A stretch of DNA of 64,000 nt from Pseudomonas bubulae (GTDB taxonomy: Bacteria > Pseudomonadota > Gammaproteobacteria > Pseudomonadales > Pseudomonadaceae), in assembly GCF_900618535.1 (NCBI RefSeq), contig NZ_UYJA01000003.1, positions 124,001 through 188,000 on the forward strand, in the 5' to 3' direction. The number at the start of each line of letters is the position of its first letter. Within the stretch, counting starts at the first letter, position 1. A program made the position numbers and the translations under genes. Below are positions 53,823-64,000 of this stretch, piece by piece. The notes under the pieces were generated by a model that saw only the letters and a list, made by a program, of their open reading frames with translations, was not told the DNA's origin and did not search any database.

Positions 53823-54287
53823 TTAATTGGAAAAACTGCCTTGCAGGCGTTCTGCCCGAAACTCGAGGGTTTGCGGGCGATAACCCGTGCGCAGCGGCGG
53901 CATCGGCAAGCAGTCCTGCCAGCTTGCCCCTGCTTGCAATTCGCCGGGGCCGCGGTAGCGCGGGGCGGTGTAAAGGTTGTCGGCAAGATTGACGGTGTCG
54001 CCCGGTGCATAGGCGGCAATGCGCCAGCCAAGTTCGACCAGTGGTACGTCATTGCTGTTTTTCAGGGTCAGTTGCAGCGGTCGGTCTGCCGGGCATTGGG
54101 CAGGGTCATAGACGATGCGCAGTTCCAGACGTGCCAGTTGTGCCGCCTCACGGCTGTCCAGCCACGCCACCGAGGCTGCAACTATCGCCAGCCCCAGTAC
54201 GGCAGCCAGTGAGACCGGCAAGGCCTTGGCCGGGTAGCGCAACAACAGGACAAGCCAGGTGATGATCAATAAAACGCCGATAAACAT
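53823..54287 (-). CDS. Unknown membrane protein with extracytoplasmic beta domain
   Basis: A 154-residue protein that I do not recognise. Two hydrophobic helices form the N-terminus (FIGVLLIITWLVLLLRY and LPVSLAAVLGLAIVAASVAWL), followed by a periplasmic region of about 100 residues rich in strands, with two cysteines (DPAQCPADRP, QDCLPMPP) that may pair. It sits between yaaA and the SDR gene on the same strand. Some annotations call such genes multidrug transporters, which the sequence does not support. Confidence 0.75.
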   Translation of the reverse strand: MFIGVLLIITWLVLLLRYPAKALPVSLAAVLGLAIVAASVAWLDSREAAQLARLELRIVYDPAQCPADRPLQLTLKNSNDVPLVELGWRIAAYAPGDTVNLADNLYTAPRYRGPGELQAGASWQDCLPMPPLRTGYRPQTLEFRAERLQGSFSN

Positions 54288-54343
54288 GGCTGGGCCTCTT
54301 GCAGGGAATACCTATAACTTACCAGCATGAGGCATGCAGCGGG

Positions 54344-55123
54344 TCACTGCGGGGCGTGGTCGCGCAAAAACACCAGCAAATCCGGCTTGGACTGCTCGGC
54401 GCTGAAGCGATAACCCTGCTCATCAAACTGCTTGAGGTGCTCAGGGTTGTCGATGCGCTCCTTGATCACAAACCGGCTCATCATGCCTCGGGCTTTTTTC
54501 GCATAGAAACTGATGATTTTATGCTGGCCGTTTTTCAGGTCCTTGAACTCGGTATTGATGATGCGGGCGTTCAATGCCGACTTTTTTACCGCCGAGAAGT
54601 ATTCGTTGGATGCCAGATTGAGCAGTACGTCATCGCCTTGTTCGGCCAGGGCCTGGTTGAGCCATTCGCTGATGTGCGTGCCCCAGAACGCGTACAGGTC
54701 CTTGCCCCGTGCGTTGGCCAGTTTGGTGCCCATTTCCAGGCGATACGGCATCATCAGGTCCAGCGGACGCAGCAGGCCGTAGAGCCCCGAGAGCATGCGC
54801 AGGTGGCTTTGCGCATAGTCGAAGTCGGCCTCGCTGAAGTCCACGGCATTGAGGCCGGTGTAGACATCGCCCTTGAATGCCAGCAGTGCCTGCTTGGCAT
54901 TGGCGGGGGCAAAGGCGGGCGTCCAGCTGCCAAAGCGCGCCGCGTTGAGGCCCGACAGCTTGTCGGATAAATGCATCAGCTCGCCAATCTGTTGCGGGCT
55001 CAGTTCGCGCAATTGTTCGATCAATTCCTGGGAATGGTCCAGGTACTGGGGCTGGGTGAAACGTGCTGTGGCGGGCGGCGTTTCATAATCGAGGGTTTTA
55101 GCGGGTGAAATCACCATCAGCAT
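54344..55123 (-). CDS. yaaA: Peroxide stress protein YaaA
   Basis: A 259-residue protein of the UPF0246/YaaA family ([25 protein letters not shown] at the N-terminus; [19 protein letters not shown] near 210). In E. coli YaaA lowers free iron under peroxide stress and binds DNA. Full length. Confidence 0.95.
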   Translation of the reverse strand: MLMVISPAKTLDYETPPATARFTQPQYLDHSQELIEQLRELSPQQIGELMHLSDKLSGLNAARFGSWTPAFAPANAKQALLAFKGDVYTGLNAVDFSEADFDYAQSHLRMLSGLYGLLRPLDLMMPYRLEMGTKLANARGKDLYAFWGTHISEWLNQALAEQGDDVLLNLASNEYFSAVKKSALNARIINTEFKDLKNGQHKIISFYAKKARGMMSRFVIKERIDNPEHLKQFDEQGYRFSAEQSKPDLLVFLRDHAPQ

Positions 55124-55266
55124 GGGGTTGTCTCCTTTTAGCGTCGGGGGATTCTAGGCGTTGGCGCAGTTTGACTCCACCTATGAACGCGATAGATCCC
55201 CCAACGCCTGCGGGGTCGGGCACTGGTCGGGTTATAGTGCAGTCAGTTTTTACAGGGGGTTGATCA

Positions 55267-56394
55267 GTGCGCATTGCTCTTTTCTTGTGGGTCTGGCTGG
55301 TGTGTGCCGGGGCGGTGGCGGCACCTGTCGAGCCCGCGACGCTGGATCGCAGCACATGGCCCGAACAATTGACCAGCCCGGCCTTGTTCGATGTTGCCTC
55401 GCGTGCCGAAATACTCGCTTTTGCCCATGCCTTGATGGTCAGCGAAGCGCTGGATGAAAGCGCCCTGAAACAGCGGTTGGGTCTGAAAATAATCAATGTT
55501 GAGGCAATAGATGCTCTGCGCCAGCGGATGTGGCAGCGGTTACTGACCAACTACAACCTGGCGCAGCAAAGTTGCGATCAGGATGCTTCGTTCTGCTATT
55601 ACGTCGATGACATGGACAGTCTGCGTGAGCAGGCGGGCAAGTTCGCAATCGCCGATGACTCGTTTTATGTGGCCTGGGCCGAGCCCGGCCGTGAGTTTCA
55701 CCAGCGCTACCTGGATGAGCAATTACGCATGGCGGCGCTGCTCCCGCAAATCAGCAGTGAAATCGCTCTGTTGGGCGACCAGGAAGTCAACGGCGAGACG
55801 ATGCACGACCGGCTGTTTTTGTTGACCTTCGACAGCGGCCCCACGCAATTGCCGGGCACTACTGACTGGCTGACCGGGTACCTGCGCAAGCAATCCATCA
55901 GCGGGATTTTTTTCGTGCTGGGTAACAGCTTGCAGGTGCGTCTCGACAAGGAAGGCGCGCTGGCCTTGCAGGCGCTCTACAAGGGACAGTGTGTGGGCGT
56001 GCAGGGCTGGGAGTACCGTTCCCACAGTCACTGGAAAGACTGGCAGGACTCTATTGCGCGTAGCGCCGCCCTGGTCAATCAGGTTGTGCCGCAGCGCTAC
56101 GTGCCTCTGTTTCGCCCGCCCTACGGGCAGCGCCGGGCCGACAGCGGCGGTTTTTTTGAGGCTCAGGGCATGCGGGTGGCCTTGTGGGGCATCGATGCCC
56201 AGGACTTGGCGACGAGCTTGAACGGCGAGCAGTCAGCCCATCGAGTATTGACCCTGATGCTGCTTTGGCGGCATGGGGTGATTGCGTTTCATGACACCCA
56301 GGACAAGGTGCGTACGGCATTACCCTGGCTGATGAACGCTACCTCACAAAGTGGATTGGGCTGGGACAGTTGTGAAGCGCTCGGTGAGCGCTAG
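55267..56394 (+). CDS. Polysaccharide-deacetylase-fold protein with altered metal site
   Basis: A 375-residue exported protein: signal peptide (LFLWVWLVCAGAVAA, cut near 19), an N-terminal helical region of about 160 residues unlike known domains, then a NodB-type domain. NodB motif 1 reads TFDSGP (Asp189 kept, the metal Asp is Ser190), motif 2 reads SHSHWKDW (His253 kept, the second His is not in register), RPPYG and FHDT are kept. I infer loss or change of deacetylase activity. Two cysteines flank Asp-rich CYYVDDMDS near 110. Confidence 0.85.
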   Translation: MRIALFLWVWLVCAGAVAAPVEPATLDRSTWPEQLTSPALFDVASRAEILAFAHALMVSEALDESALKQRLGLKIINVEAIDALRQRMWQRLLTNYNLAQQSCDQDASFCYYVDDMDSLREQAGKFAIADDSFYVAWAEPGREFHQRYLDEQLRMAALLPQISSEIALLGDQEVNGETMHDRLFLLTFDSGPTQLPGTTDWLTGYLRKQSISGIFFVLGNSLQVRLDKEGALALQALYKGQCVGVQGWEYRSHSHWKDWQDSIARSAALVNQVVPQRYVPLFRPPYGQRRADSGGFFEAQGMRVALWGIDAQDLATSLNGEQSAHRVLTLMLLWRHGVIAFHDTQDKVRTALPWLMNATSQSGLGWDSCEALGER

Positions 56395-56402
56395 ACCATT
56401 CC

Positions 56403-56432
56403 TCCTGGCCCGCCGGCTTCGATGGGCCAGGA
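56403..56432. terminator. Inverted repeat between convergent genes
   Basis: TCCTGGCCC and GGGCCAGGA, 12-base loop; no T-run, so it is a weak or Rho-assisted stop at best. Confidence 0.45.
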
Positions 56433-56441
56433 AACACGGCG

Positions 56442-56762
56442 TTACAGCAGGCGCAGTGCCAGATGGCTGCCTGCGCGCAGGTATTCAACCTGGGCGGTGA
56501 TTGCATCCTTGACGATGGCTTCACCGGTATCGGTCAGCTTGGCGTTCTTGGCATCGATTACTGCCAGTTGCAGCAATTGCATGGCGACATCCATGGCCTT
56601 TTGAAAAGCGGTCGTATTGTTGTGATGGCCAAAGTGCTCAATGATCCTTTCCATTCTTTCATCAGCATTGTCGCGCAGCTGTTCGTACTCGGTAAACGAA
56701 ACGCTGCCGTCCTTGTAAATATCGAGCAGCAATTGTTCCAGTGTTTTGGAGATGGGAGTCAT
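56442..56762 (-). CDS. Small acidic protein of unknown function
   Basis: A 106-residue helical protein (ISKTLEQLLLDIYKDGSVSFTEYEQLRDNADERMERIIEHFG) with no signal peptide. I do not recognise the family. The pattern of a helix, a DGSVSF turn and a second helix recalls EF-hand-like or tellurite-resistance TerB folds, but this is a guess. An RBS-like AAAGGATGACTGT lies before the ATG. It stands alone. Confidence 0.72.
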   Translation of the reverse strand: MTPISKTLEQLLLDIYKDGSVSFTEYEQLRDNADERMERIIEHFGHHNNTTAFQKAMDVAMQLLQLAVIDAKNAKLTDTGEAIVKDAITAQVEYLRAGSHLALRLL

Positions 56763-57327
56763 ACAGTCATCCTTTCGCAGTAACGCGGTCGCGGTATTTA
56801 TTCGTCACCTGAAGAGGGGTGCGTCAGTACCGTGACCTCGTGCATTAATGAAGGTGTTGCGCGGAGTTGAATCAGAAAATCACCACGGAAGTGACGGTTA
56901 GCGGACTCAGTACCAGCTGCAGCTTAATGCGGGCGAAAAGATGCTGGCGCAGGGTTTGTCCTGGATCTATGTAGGAATTAACTGGCTTTAATGAAGGGGT
57001 GTCGAATTCAGGTTTGAGCGCTGCTCACTGCCGCGACAGAGGACGAACAGGTTGATTGCAGCGTTTTTTAATATCGGTAGATCTATTAGCTTAGTTGCGG
57101 TCCCGGAATGCGCCAAGGGTTGTTCGTCATTCAAAAAATAAAGTGCTGGAATGTGAAAAAACATTTTTTTTGTCACACATTTAGGAGTATTACGAAGACA
57201 GACGGCCGAAACCTGCGAAACAGGTGGCGTCTTCCAGGACGCCATCGGGCAGGGTATACGGCAGTCACTTCGAGGCGCAGCACTGTTGCGGTATTGCGTC
57301 GAATGGCTCCCACAAAGGTGACCGAGT
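56763..57327. promoter_or_regulatory. 565-base region upstream of the PhoH gene
   Basis: No convincing gene. An AT-rich stretch (57060-57190) includes AATGT-GAAAAA-ACATT followed by eight T at 57150-57170. Closer to the gene are two adjacent hairpins, ACCTG/CAGGT (57211-57225) and GGCGTC/GACGCC (57226-57243), consistent with a structured 5' leader. Confidence 0.5.
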
Positions 57328-58722
57328 ATGGATGATCACGGACGCACTCCTTCTTCCAACCAGCCAATCCTTTATGTACTCGATACCAATGTTCTGATTC
57401 ACGATCCAAACGCAATGCTTAACTTCGAGGAACACCACGTCGCGATCCCGATGACGGTGCTCGAAGAGCTCGACAAGCTCAAAACCGGCAAATTACTGGT
57501 GGCAGCCGAGTGCCGTCAGGCCATTCGCCTCATTGACCAGTTGCTGGGGGTTGCCACCCCCGATGACGTCGAAAAAGGTGTGCCGATCCAGCGCGGCAAA
57601 GGCGCACCTAAGGGCTTCCTGTCGATCATGATGAGCAAGCGCCGCGAGCCCAACGCGTTGCTGCCCGAAAACCTCAACGACAACATCATCATCAACCAGT
57701 TGATCGACTTGCACGCCCGTGAGCCGCAATTGCGCGTGGTGCTGGTCACCAAAGACATCAACATGCGCCTGAAGGCCCGGGCTTGCGGGATCGAGTCCGA
57801 GGATTACAGTACCGACCAGCTGGTTGACGACGTGTCGATGCTCTCGCGCGGCTATCACACCATGACCGGTTCGTTCTGGGACCGCGTCAACAAGGTCGAA
57901 ACCCGCCAGGGGCATGGCCGTACCTGGCATCAGGTGCAAATGAACGAAAACCTGCCGGCGGTGCATATCAATGAATTCATCATTGATGAGCAGGGCTTTG
58001 TCGGCTGGATCAAGGAGGTGCGCAAGGATCAGTTGCTGATCCTCGACATGCATCAGGAACCGCTGCTGCACCAGGAAGCCTGGGGCCTCAAACCGCGGGA
58101 TATTTACCAGGGGCTGGCGCTGTTTGCTTTGCTCGACCCGGACATTCACCTGGTCAACCTGTCGGGTGCGGCGGGATCGGGCAAGACCATCCTTGCGCTG
58201 GCGGCAGCGATTGAACAAACCATGGTCAGCAAACGCTACCGGCGGATTATCTGTACCCGCAGCGTGCAGGGCCTGGACCAGGAAATCGGCTTCTTGCCGG
58301 GCACCGAAGCCGAAAAAATGGAGCCTTGGCTGGGTGCCATTACTGACAACCTCGAAGCTCTGCACATGGATGATGAAAATACCCACGGCAGCGTCGACTA
58401 CATTCTGAGCAAGGTGCCGTTGCAGTTCAAATCCCTGAACTACATCCGCGGTCGCAGTTTCCAGCAGAGCCTGATCCTGATCGATGAGTGCCAGAACCTG
58501 ACACCGCACCAGATGAAAACCATCATTACCCGTGCCGGTGCCGGTTCCAAAGTGGTATGCCTGGGTAACCTGGCACAGATCGATACCCCCTACCTGTCGG
58601 CCACCAGTTCGGGGCTGACCTACCTGACGGAGCGTTTCAAAGACTTCCCCAACGGTGTGCATATAGCCCTGCAAGGGGTGCCTCGCTCGATTCTGGCGGA
58701 ATACGCCGAGTCACATTTGTAA
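57328..58722 (+). CDS. PIN-PhoH fusion ATPase (PhoH2-like)
   Basis: A 464-residue protein joining an N-terminal PIN ribonuclease-like domain (YVLDTNVLIHDPNAMLNFEEH, with acidic site residues, about 15-150) to a C-terminal PhoH ATPase (Walker A SGAAGSGKT near 280, Walker B LILIDECQNLTP near 390). PhoH2 proteins of this kind act as RNA helicase/nucleases. GGTGA precedes the ATG. A structured leader and AT-rich promoter lie upstream. Confidence 0.93.
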   Translation: MDDHGRTPSSNQPILYVLDTNVLIHDPNAMLNFEEHHVAIPMTVLEELDKLKTGKLLVAAECRQAIRLIDQLLGVATPDDVEKGVPIQRGKGAPKGFLSIMMSKRREPNALLPENLNDNIIINQLIDLHAREPQLRVVLVTKDINMRLKARACGIESEDYSTDQLVDDVSMLSRGYHTMTGSFWDRVNKVETRQGHGRTWHQVQMNENLPAVHINEFIIDEQGFVGWIKEVRKDQLLILDMHQEPLLHQEAWGLKPRDIYQGLALFALLDPDIHLVNLSGAAGSGKTILALAAAIEQTMVSKRYRRIICTRSVQGLDQEIGFLPGTEAEKMEPWLGAITDNLEALHMDDENTHGSVDYILSKVPLQFKSLNYIRGRSFQQSLILIDECQNLTPHQMKTIITRAGAGSKVVCLGNLAQIDTPYLSATSSGLTYLTERFKDFPNGVHIALQGVPRSILAEYAESHL

Positions 58723-58733
58723 CTTGCCTGAAG

Positions 58734-58818
58734 GTGGGAGCGGGCTTGCTCGCGATGAAGATGACGCGGTATCCCAGATACACCGCGCCACTTTCATCGC
58801 GAGCAAGCCCGCTCCCAC
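58734..58818. repeat. REP palindrome pair, copy 9
   Basis: Full inverted pair 12 bases after the PhoH gene; its loop GGTATCCCAGATACACCGCG resembles copy 7. Confidence 0.93.
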
Positions 58819-58906
58819 TGGCGTTTTGGCTTCATGTAAGCTGACGGCGGTTGCGCGCATGGATCATGCAGCGTTGCCCTGGAGTTGGCCAAGACAGGAG
58901 CGTCAG

Positions 58907-59818
58907 GTGTTACTGCGTAATATCGATTTGAATCTGCTGGTGGTGCTCGATGCGCTGCTCACGGAAAAACACGTAACCCGCACCGGTGTTCGTTTGCATT
59001 TGAGCCAGCCCGCCATCAGCCACTCACTGAACAAACTCAGGGTGCTGCTTGATGACCCGTTGCTGATTCGCCAGGGCAACGAAGTGGTGCTGAGCGTGAT
59101 GGCGCAAAATCTCCAGGCGCCGCTCAAGGCCATCCTGGGACAGATCGAAACGCTGCTCGGCCAGTCCATCGATTTTGTGCCGGCAGAATCACAGCGCACC
59201 TTTCGCCTGGCCATGTCCGATTACGGCGCGACCATCGTGTTGCCAAAACTGCTGGTGCTGCTGCGCGAGCAAGCACCGGACACTTCGCTGGTGGTCATCC
59301 AGGACAGCCGCCTGGGCATGCTGGAGCAGATCGAGCAGGGCAAGATCGATCTGGCCGTTGGGGTTTTCCCCACGATGCCAGCAGATATCTGCAGCGATGT
59401 ATTGTTTGAAGAAACCTTTACCTGCCTGCTCAATCGTCGTTCGCTCCCGGACAATGGCGTGCTCGATCTGGACAGCTATCTGGCGCGCCCGCACCTGCTG
59501 GTGTCGACGGATGGCAATACCCAGGGCGAGGTCGATAACGTGTTGCACGCCCGGGGGTTGCAGCGCCGGGTTGCGGTCAATGTGCCGCACTGGGGCACGG
59601 CACCGGGGATGATTACCGACACCGACCTGATTCTTACTGTGGCCACCCGTACCCTGGACAACCTGTCATTTGGCGACAGCCTGGTGGCACTGCCGCCTCC
59701 CATGACGATAGCGCCGTTCAACTATGTGCAGGTCTGGCATCAGCGTTTCAACGAAGACCCGGCTCATCGCTGGCTGCGGGATCTGGTCAGGCAAGTGAGT
59801 GCGCCTTCAGCCGCGTGA
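58907..59818 (+). CDS. LysR-family regulator
   Basis: A 303-residue LysR regulator. The family start LRNIDLNLLVVLDALLTEKHVTRTGVRLHLSQPAISHSLNKLRVLL follows the GTG at 58907, which has a CAGGAGCG site; the longer upstream frame reads into the REP and is not coding. The C-terminal part recalls NodD/SyrM-like LysR members. It ends overlapping the YdcZ-type gene by 12 bases. Confidence 0.9.
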   Translation: MLLRNIDLNLLVVLDALLTEKHVTRTGVRLHLSQPAISHSLNKLRVLLDDPLLIRQGNEVVLSVMAQNLQAPLKAILGQIETLLGQSIDFVPAESQRTFRLAMSDYGATIVLPKLLVLLREQAPDTSLVVIQDSRLGMLEQIEQGKIDLAVGVFPTMPADICSDVLFEETFTCLLNRRSLPDNGVLDLDSYLARPHLLVSTDGNTQGEVDNVLHARGLQRRVAVNVPHWGTAPGMITDTDLILTVATRTLDNLSFGDSLVALPPPMTIAPFNYVQVWHQRFNEDPAHRWLRDLVRQVSAPSAA

Positions 59819-60253
59819 AGCGATGACAAAACCTGCCAGCACCACGCTGACCCCGAGCAGTTTTTGCAGGCTGGGGGTGTTTCTTGGCAAACCCAGCAAG
59901 CCGAAGTAATCGATCAGCAGTGAACTGATCAACTGGCCCACCACCACCGCCATGATGAAGTTCAGCGCCCCCAGGCGCGGCACGCTGATCAGCGCCACGG
60001 TGATGTAAAACACCCCGGCCAGCCCGCCGAGCCAGATCCACCAGGGGCCGGTGAGCAGGGCCGCGAGATTGGGGCGGGGCACTTTGACAATCAGCATTAC
60101 CAGCGCAATCGCCAGGCCGCTGATCAGTAATGAGATCACGGTGGCCCAAAAGGGATGGCCCAGCACCACGCCCAATCGAGCGTTACTGCCCGCTTGCAGG
60201 GGCACCGCAGCACCCGCCAGCAGGCTCAGGGCAATGGCAATAAAAAGTGGCAT
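59807..60253 (-). CDS. YdcZ/DUF606 family transporter
   Basis: A 148-residue inner-membrane protein with five hydrophobic segments (LFIAIALSLLAGAAVPLQAGSNARLG and the segment FIMAVVVGQLISSLLIDYFG). The DUF606 half-size DMT family may work as dimers; substrate unknown. The ATG at 60253 gives MPLFIAIALS. Confidence 0.88.
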   Translation of the reverse strand: MPLFIAIALSLLAGAAVPLQAGSNARLGVVLGHPFWATVISLLISGLAIALVMLIVKVPRPNLAALLTGPWWIWLGGLAGVFYITVALISVPRLGALNFIMAVVVGQLISSLLIDYFGLLGLPRNTPSLQKLLGVSVVLAGFVIASRG

Positions 60254-60398
60254 AGGTATGACTCCAAAGTTTTGACCTTTGTACGGCGATTGCCTGCGGG
60301 CGGCCAATTCCATGTTCTGATGCGCGGTATTCGCGGGGTCGATGGCCTTAAGCTGACCCTCGGGTTTACAATCGATACTCCTCTCTGGAGTACCCCCT

Positions 60399-60872
60399 GT
60401 GCTGACTCACTTAGATTCCCAAGGCCGCGCCAACATGGTCGATGTCACCGACAAAGCGGTGACCTCCCGTGAGGCTGTGGCACAAGCGGTGGTGCGCATG
60501 CGCCCTGAAACCCTGGACATGATCATCAGTGGCGGTCACCCCAAGGGTGATGTGTTTGCCGTGGCGCGGATTGCCGGGATCCAGGCAGCGAAGAAAACCT
60601 CGGACCTGATCCCTTTGTGCCATCCGTTGATGCTCACCAGCGTCAAGGTTGAGCTCAGTGCCCAAGGCAGCGACGCGGTATTGATCGTGGCGCGCTGCAA
60701 GCTGTCCGGGCAGACCGGCGTCGAAATGGAAGCCCTGACCGCCGCCAGCGTTGCAGCCCTGACTATTTACGACATGTGCAAGGCGGTCGATCGCGGCATG
60801 ACCATCGAAGGTGTGCGCGTACTGGAAAAGCTCGGCGGCAAGAGCGGGCACTTTCAGGCGGATGCGTCATGA
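60399..60872 (+). CDS. moaC: Cyclic pyranopterin monophosphate synthase
   Basis: A 157-residue enzyme for molybdenum cofactor synthesis; it makes cyclic pyranopterin phosphate from the MoaA product. Motifs [33 protein letters not shown] and [20 protein letters not shown] are present. GTG start at 60399 with CTGGAGTACCCCCC before it. It overlaps moaD by 4 bases (ATGA). Confidence 0.96.
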   Translation: MLTHLDSQGRANMVDVTDKAVTSREAVAQAVVRMRPETLDMIISGGHPKGDVFAVARIAGIQAAKKTSDLIPLCHPLMLTSVKVELSAQGSDAVLIVARCKLSGQTGVEMEALTAASVAALTIYDMCKAVDRGMTIEGVRVLEKLGGKSGHFQADAS

Positions 60873-61114
60873 AGCTCAAAGTGGTTTTCTTTGCCCGCTA
60901 TCGCGAGGTTCTGGGGCTGGATAGTGAGGCAGTGGAGGGCGGGTTCGTCTCCATTGAGCAGTTGCGCGCGCACCTGACGCAACGCGGTGGTGCCTGGCAG
61001 GTGCTGGCCGAGCCCAACCTGATGTGTGCGCGCAATGAAGAGCTGTGCAAGCTCGCCGAACCCCTGGCGGACGGCGACGAAGTGGCATTTTTTCCGCCCG
61101 TGACCGGAGGCTGA
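60869..61114 (+). CDS. moaD: Molybdopterin synthase small subunit
   Basis: An 81-residue ubiquitin-like sulfur carrier ending in the required PPVTGG diglycine tail. It starts on the ATGA that overlaps the moaC stop, and moaE follows after two bases. Confidence 0.96.
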   Translation: MKLKVVFFARYREVLGLDSEAVEGGFVSIEQLRAHLTQRGGAWQVLAEPNLMCARNEELCKLAEPLADGDEVAFFPPVTGG

Positions 61115-61116
61115 AC

Positions 61117-61566
61117 ATGGCGATTCGGGTGCAAGCGGCGGCCTTTGATCCTGGCGCTGAAGTCAATGTACTGCATGCCGCGAATCTGGGCGTGGGCGCA
61201 GTGGTGAGTTTTGTCGGTTATGTGCGCGACTTCAATGACGGCCGTGACGTGGCGGGGATGTTCCTGGAGCATTATCCGGGCATGACCGAGAAAGCCCTGG
61301 GCAAAATTATTGATGAAGCTGCGCAGCGCTGGCCGCTGCTCAAGCTTGAAGTGCTGCACCGTATTGGCCTGCTGGAGCCGGGAGAGCCGATTGTGTTTGT
61401 TGGCGTAGCCAGTGCTCACCGTCAGGCCGCTTTCGATGCCTGCAGTTTTGTGATGGATTATCTGAAAACCCGCGCCCCGTTCTGGAAAAAAGAACAGACC
61501 CCCTCAGGCCCGCGATGGGTGGAGGGGCGGGTGAGCGATGAAGTGGCGGCGCAGCGCTGGAAGTAA
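61117..61566 (+). CDS. moaE: Molybdopterin synthase large subunit
   Basis: A 149-residue catalytic subunit that transfers sulfur from MoaD to make molybdopterin. The active-site lysines lie in DYLKTRAPFWKKEQ and the RQAAFDACSFVMDYL segment is conserved. It closes moaC-moaD-moaE. Confidence 0.96.
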   Translation: MAIRVQAAAFDPGAEVNVLHAANLGVGAVVSFVGYVRDFNDGRDVAGMFLEHYPGMTEKALGKIIDEAAQRWPLLKLEVLHRIGLLEPGEPIVFVGVASAHRQAAFDACSFVMDYLKTRAPFWKKEQTPSGPRWVEGRVSDEVAAQRWK

Positions 61567-61575
61567 TCAAGCCCT

Positions 61576-61672
61576 GTAGCCGCTGAAGCAGGCTGCGATA
61601 AGGGCCGCAGGCCCTTCAAAAAGCGGGGCCGCTTCGCAGCCCATCGCAGCCTGGTGCCTCGGCAGCGGCTAA
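61576..61672. repeat. Third repeat family: nested palindrome after moaE
   Basis: Outer arms TAGCCGCTG (61577-61585) and CAGCGGCTA (61663-61671) enclose GCAGGCTGCGAT and ATCGCAGCCTG, and a central GGGCCGCAGGCCC. This is a known type of Pseudomonas intergenic repeat, distinct from the REP. It could also end transcripts from both sides. Confidence 0.8.
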
Positions 61673-61683
61673 AGACTTGCGTA

Positions 61684-63180
<1,497 letters not shown>

Positions 63181-63266
63181 CTCATCAGTTGGTTAAGGAG
63201 TATACGCCGGGCAGTGTAATGCAAGTCGGGCGCTCGGCGTGTAGTGAACGACGGGATGTTTCGGTT

Positions 63267-63962
<696 letters not shown>

Positions 63963-64000
63963 CTACAAGTGTGCTTGATCGACTAAGGATTACAGAATAT

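Noticed and set aside
57108..57335. 75-codon frame just before the PhoH gene
   Set aside because: No ribosome site, spans the AT-rich promoter and leader hairpins, and the protein looks random.

Overview
The window is chromosomal DNA of a fluorescent-type Pseudomonas, probably P. fluorescens-group. The evidence is gene content and order (hisG-hisD-hisC next to algW and cysD-cysNC, the hmgR-hmgA-fahA-maiA block, FecIRA-type iron uptake), fairly even high GC, and many copies of the REP palindrome with core GGGAGCGGGCTTGCTCGCGA. I see no rRNA, tRNA, CRISPR array, prophage or insertion sequence. It reads as core genome with some accessory transport and regulation.

Layout. 1-7.8 kb: end of hisG, then hisD and hisC; the periplasmic protease AlgW on the other strand; a Nif3-like protein; the sulfate activation pair cysD-cysNC. 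7.9-14.4 kb: a minus-strand lysophospholipid-type acyltransferase and pta, a small DUF3565 protein, a SlyD-type isomerase, glutathione peroxidase, a GT4 glycosyltransferase and the sulfate permease cysZ. 14.7-21.1 kb: trxB, then a minus-strand pterin operon folM-folE-folX-DUF1244-HopJ family, an ABM-like membrane protein, and a likely blue-light module made of a MerR/LitR-like regulator without B12 ligands, a PilZ-like protein and a short LOV photoreceptor. 21.2-23.7 kb: a MioC-like flavodoxin, and a LysR divergent from an LrgA/LrgB pair. 24-30.9 kb: an unknown protein, the homogentisate pathway with its IclR repressor HmgR, a leucine-dehydrogenase-like protein with an altered active site, a MerR regulator and a quinone-reductase-like flavoprotein. 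31-32.5 kb: YebG with a perfect LexA box, PsiE, and an HPF/RaiA-like protein.

32.7-41.1 kb holds two complete cell-surface-signalling iron uptake systems arranged head to head: fecI-fecR-fecA to the left, and a second sigma/anti-sigma/TonB receptor set to the right. The short region between them has Fur-box-like sequence. 41-50.2 kb: AraC regulator, EamA exporter, 2-hydroxyacid dehydrogenase, and a LysR divergent from a four-gene efflux operon (outer membrane lipoprotein, FUSC, DUF1656, HlyD). 50.3-56.8 kb: SnoaL-like protein and MFS exporter divergent from a LysR across a 23-bp palindrome, SDR, unknown membrane protein, YaaA, a polysaccharide-deacetylase-fold protein with a degraded metal site, and an unknown small protein. 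57.3-63.9 kb: PIN-PhoH ATPase, LysR, YdcZ-type transporter, moaC-moaD-moaE, the RhlB-type DEAD-box helicase and a carboxylesterase.

REP pairs and two other repeat families sit mostly just after stop codons. No single gene cluster is plainly a new system. The items that most deserve a second look are the LOV/MerR/PilZ module next to the pterin operon, the Lys-to-Gln change in the dehydrogenase active site, an unannotated minus-strand transcript candidate near 23.8-24.0 kb, and several near-perfect operator palindromes. All assignments come from reading the sequence and from knowledge of the families; no database search was run.
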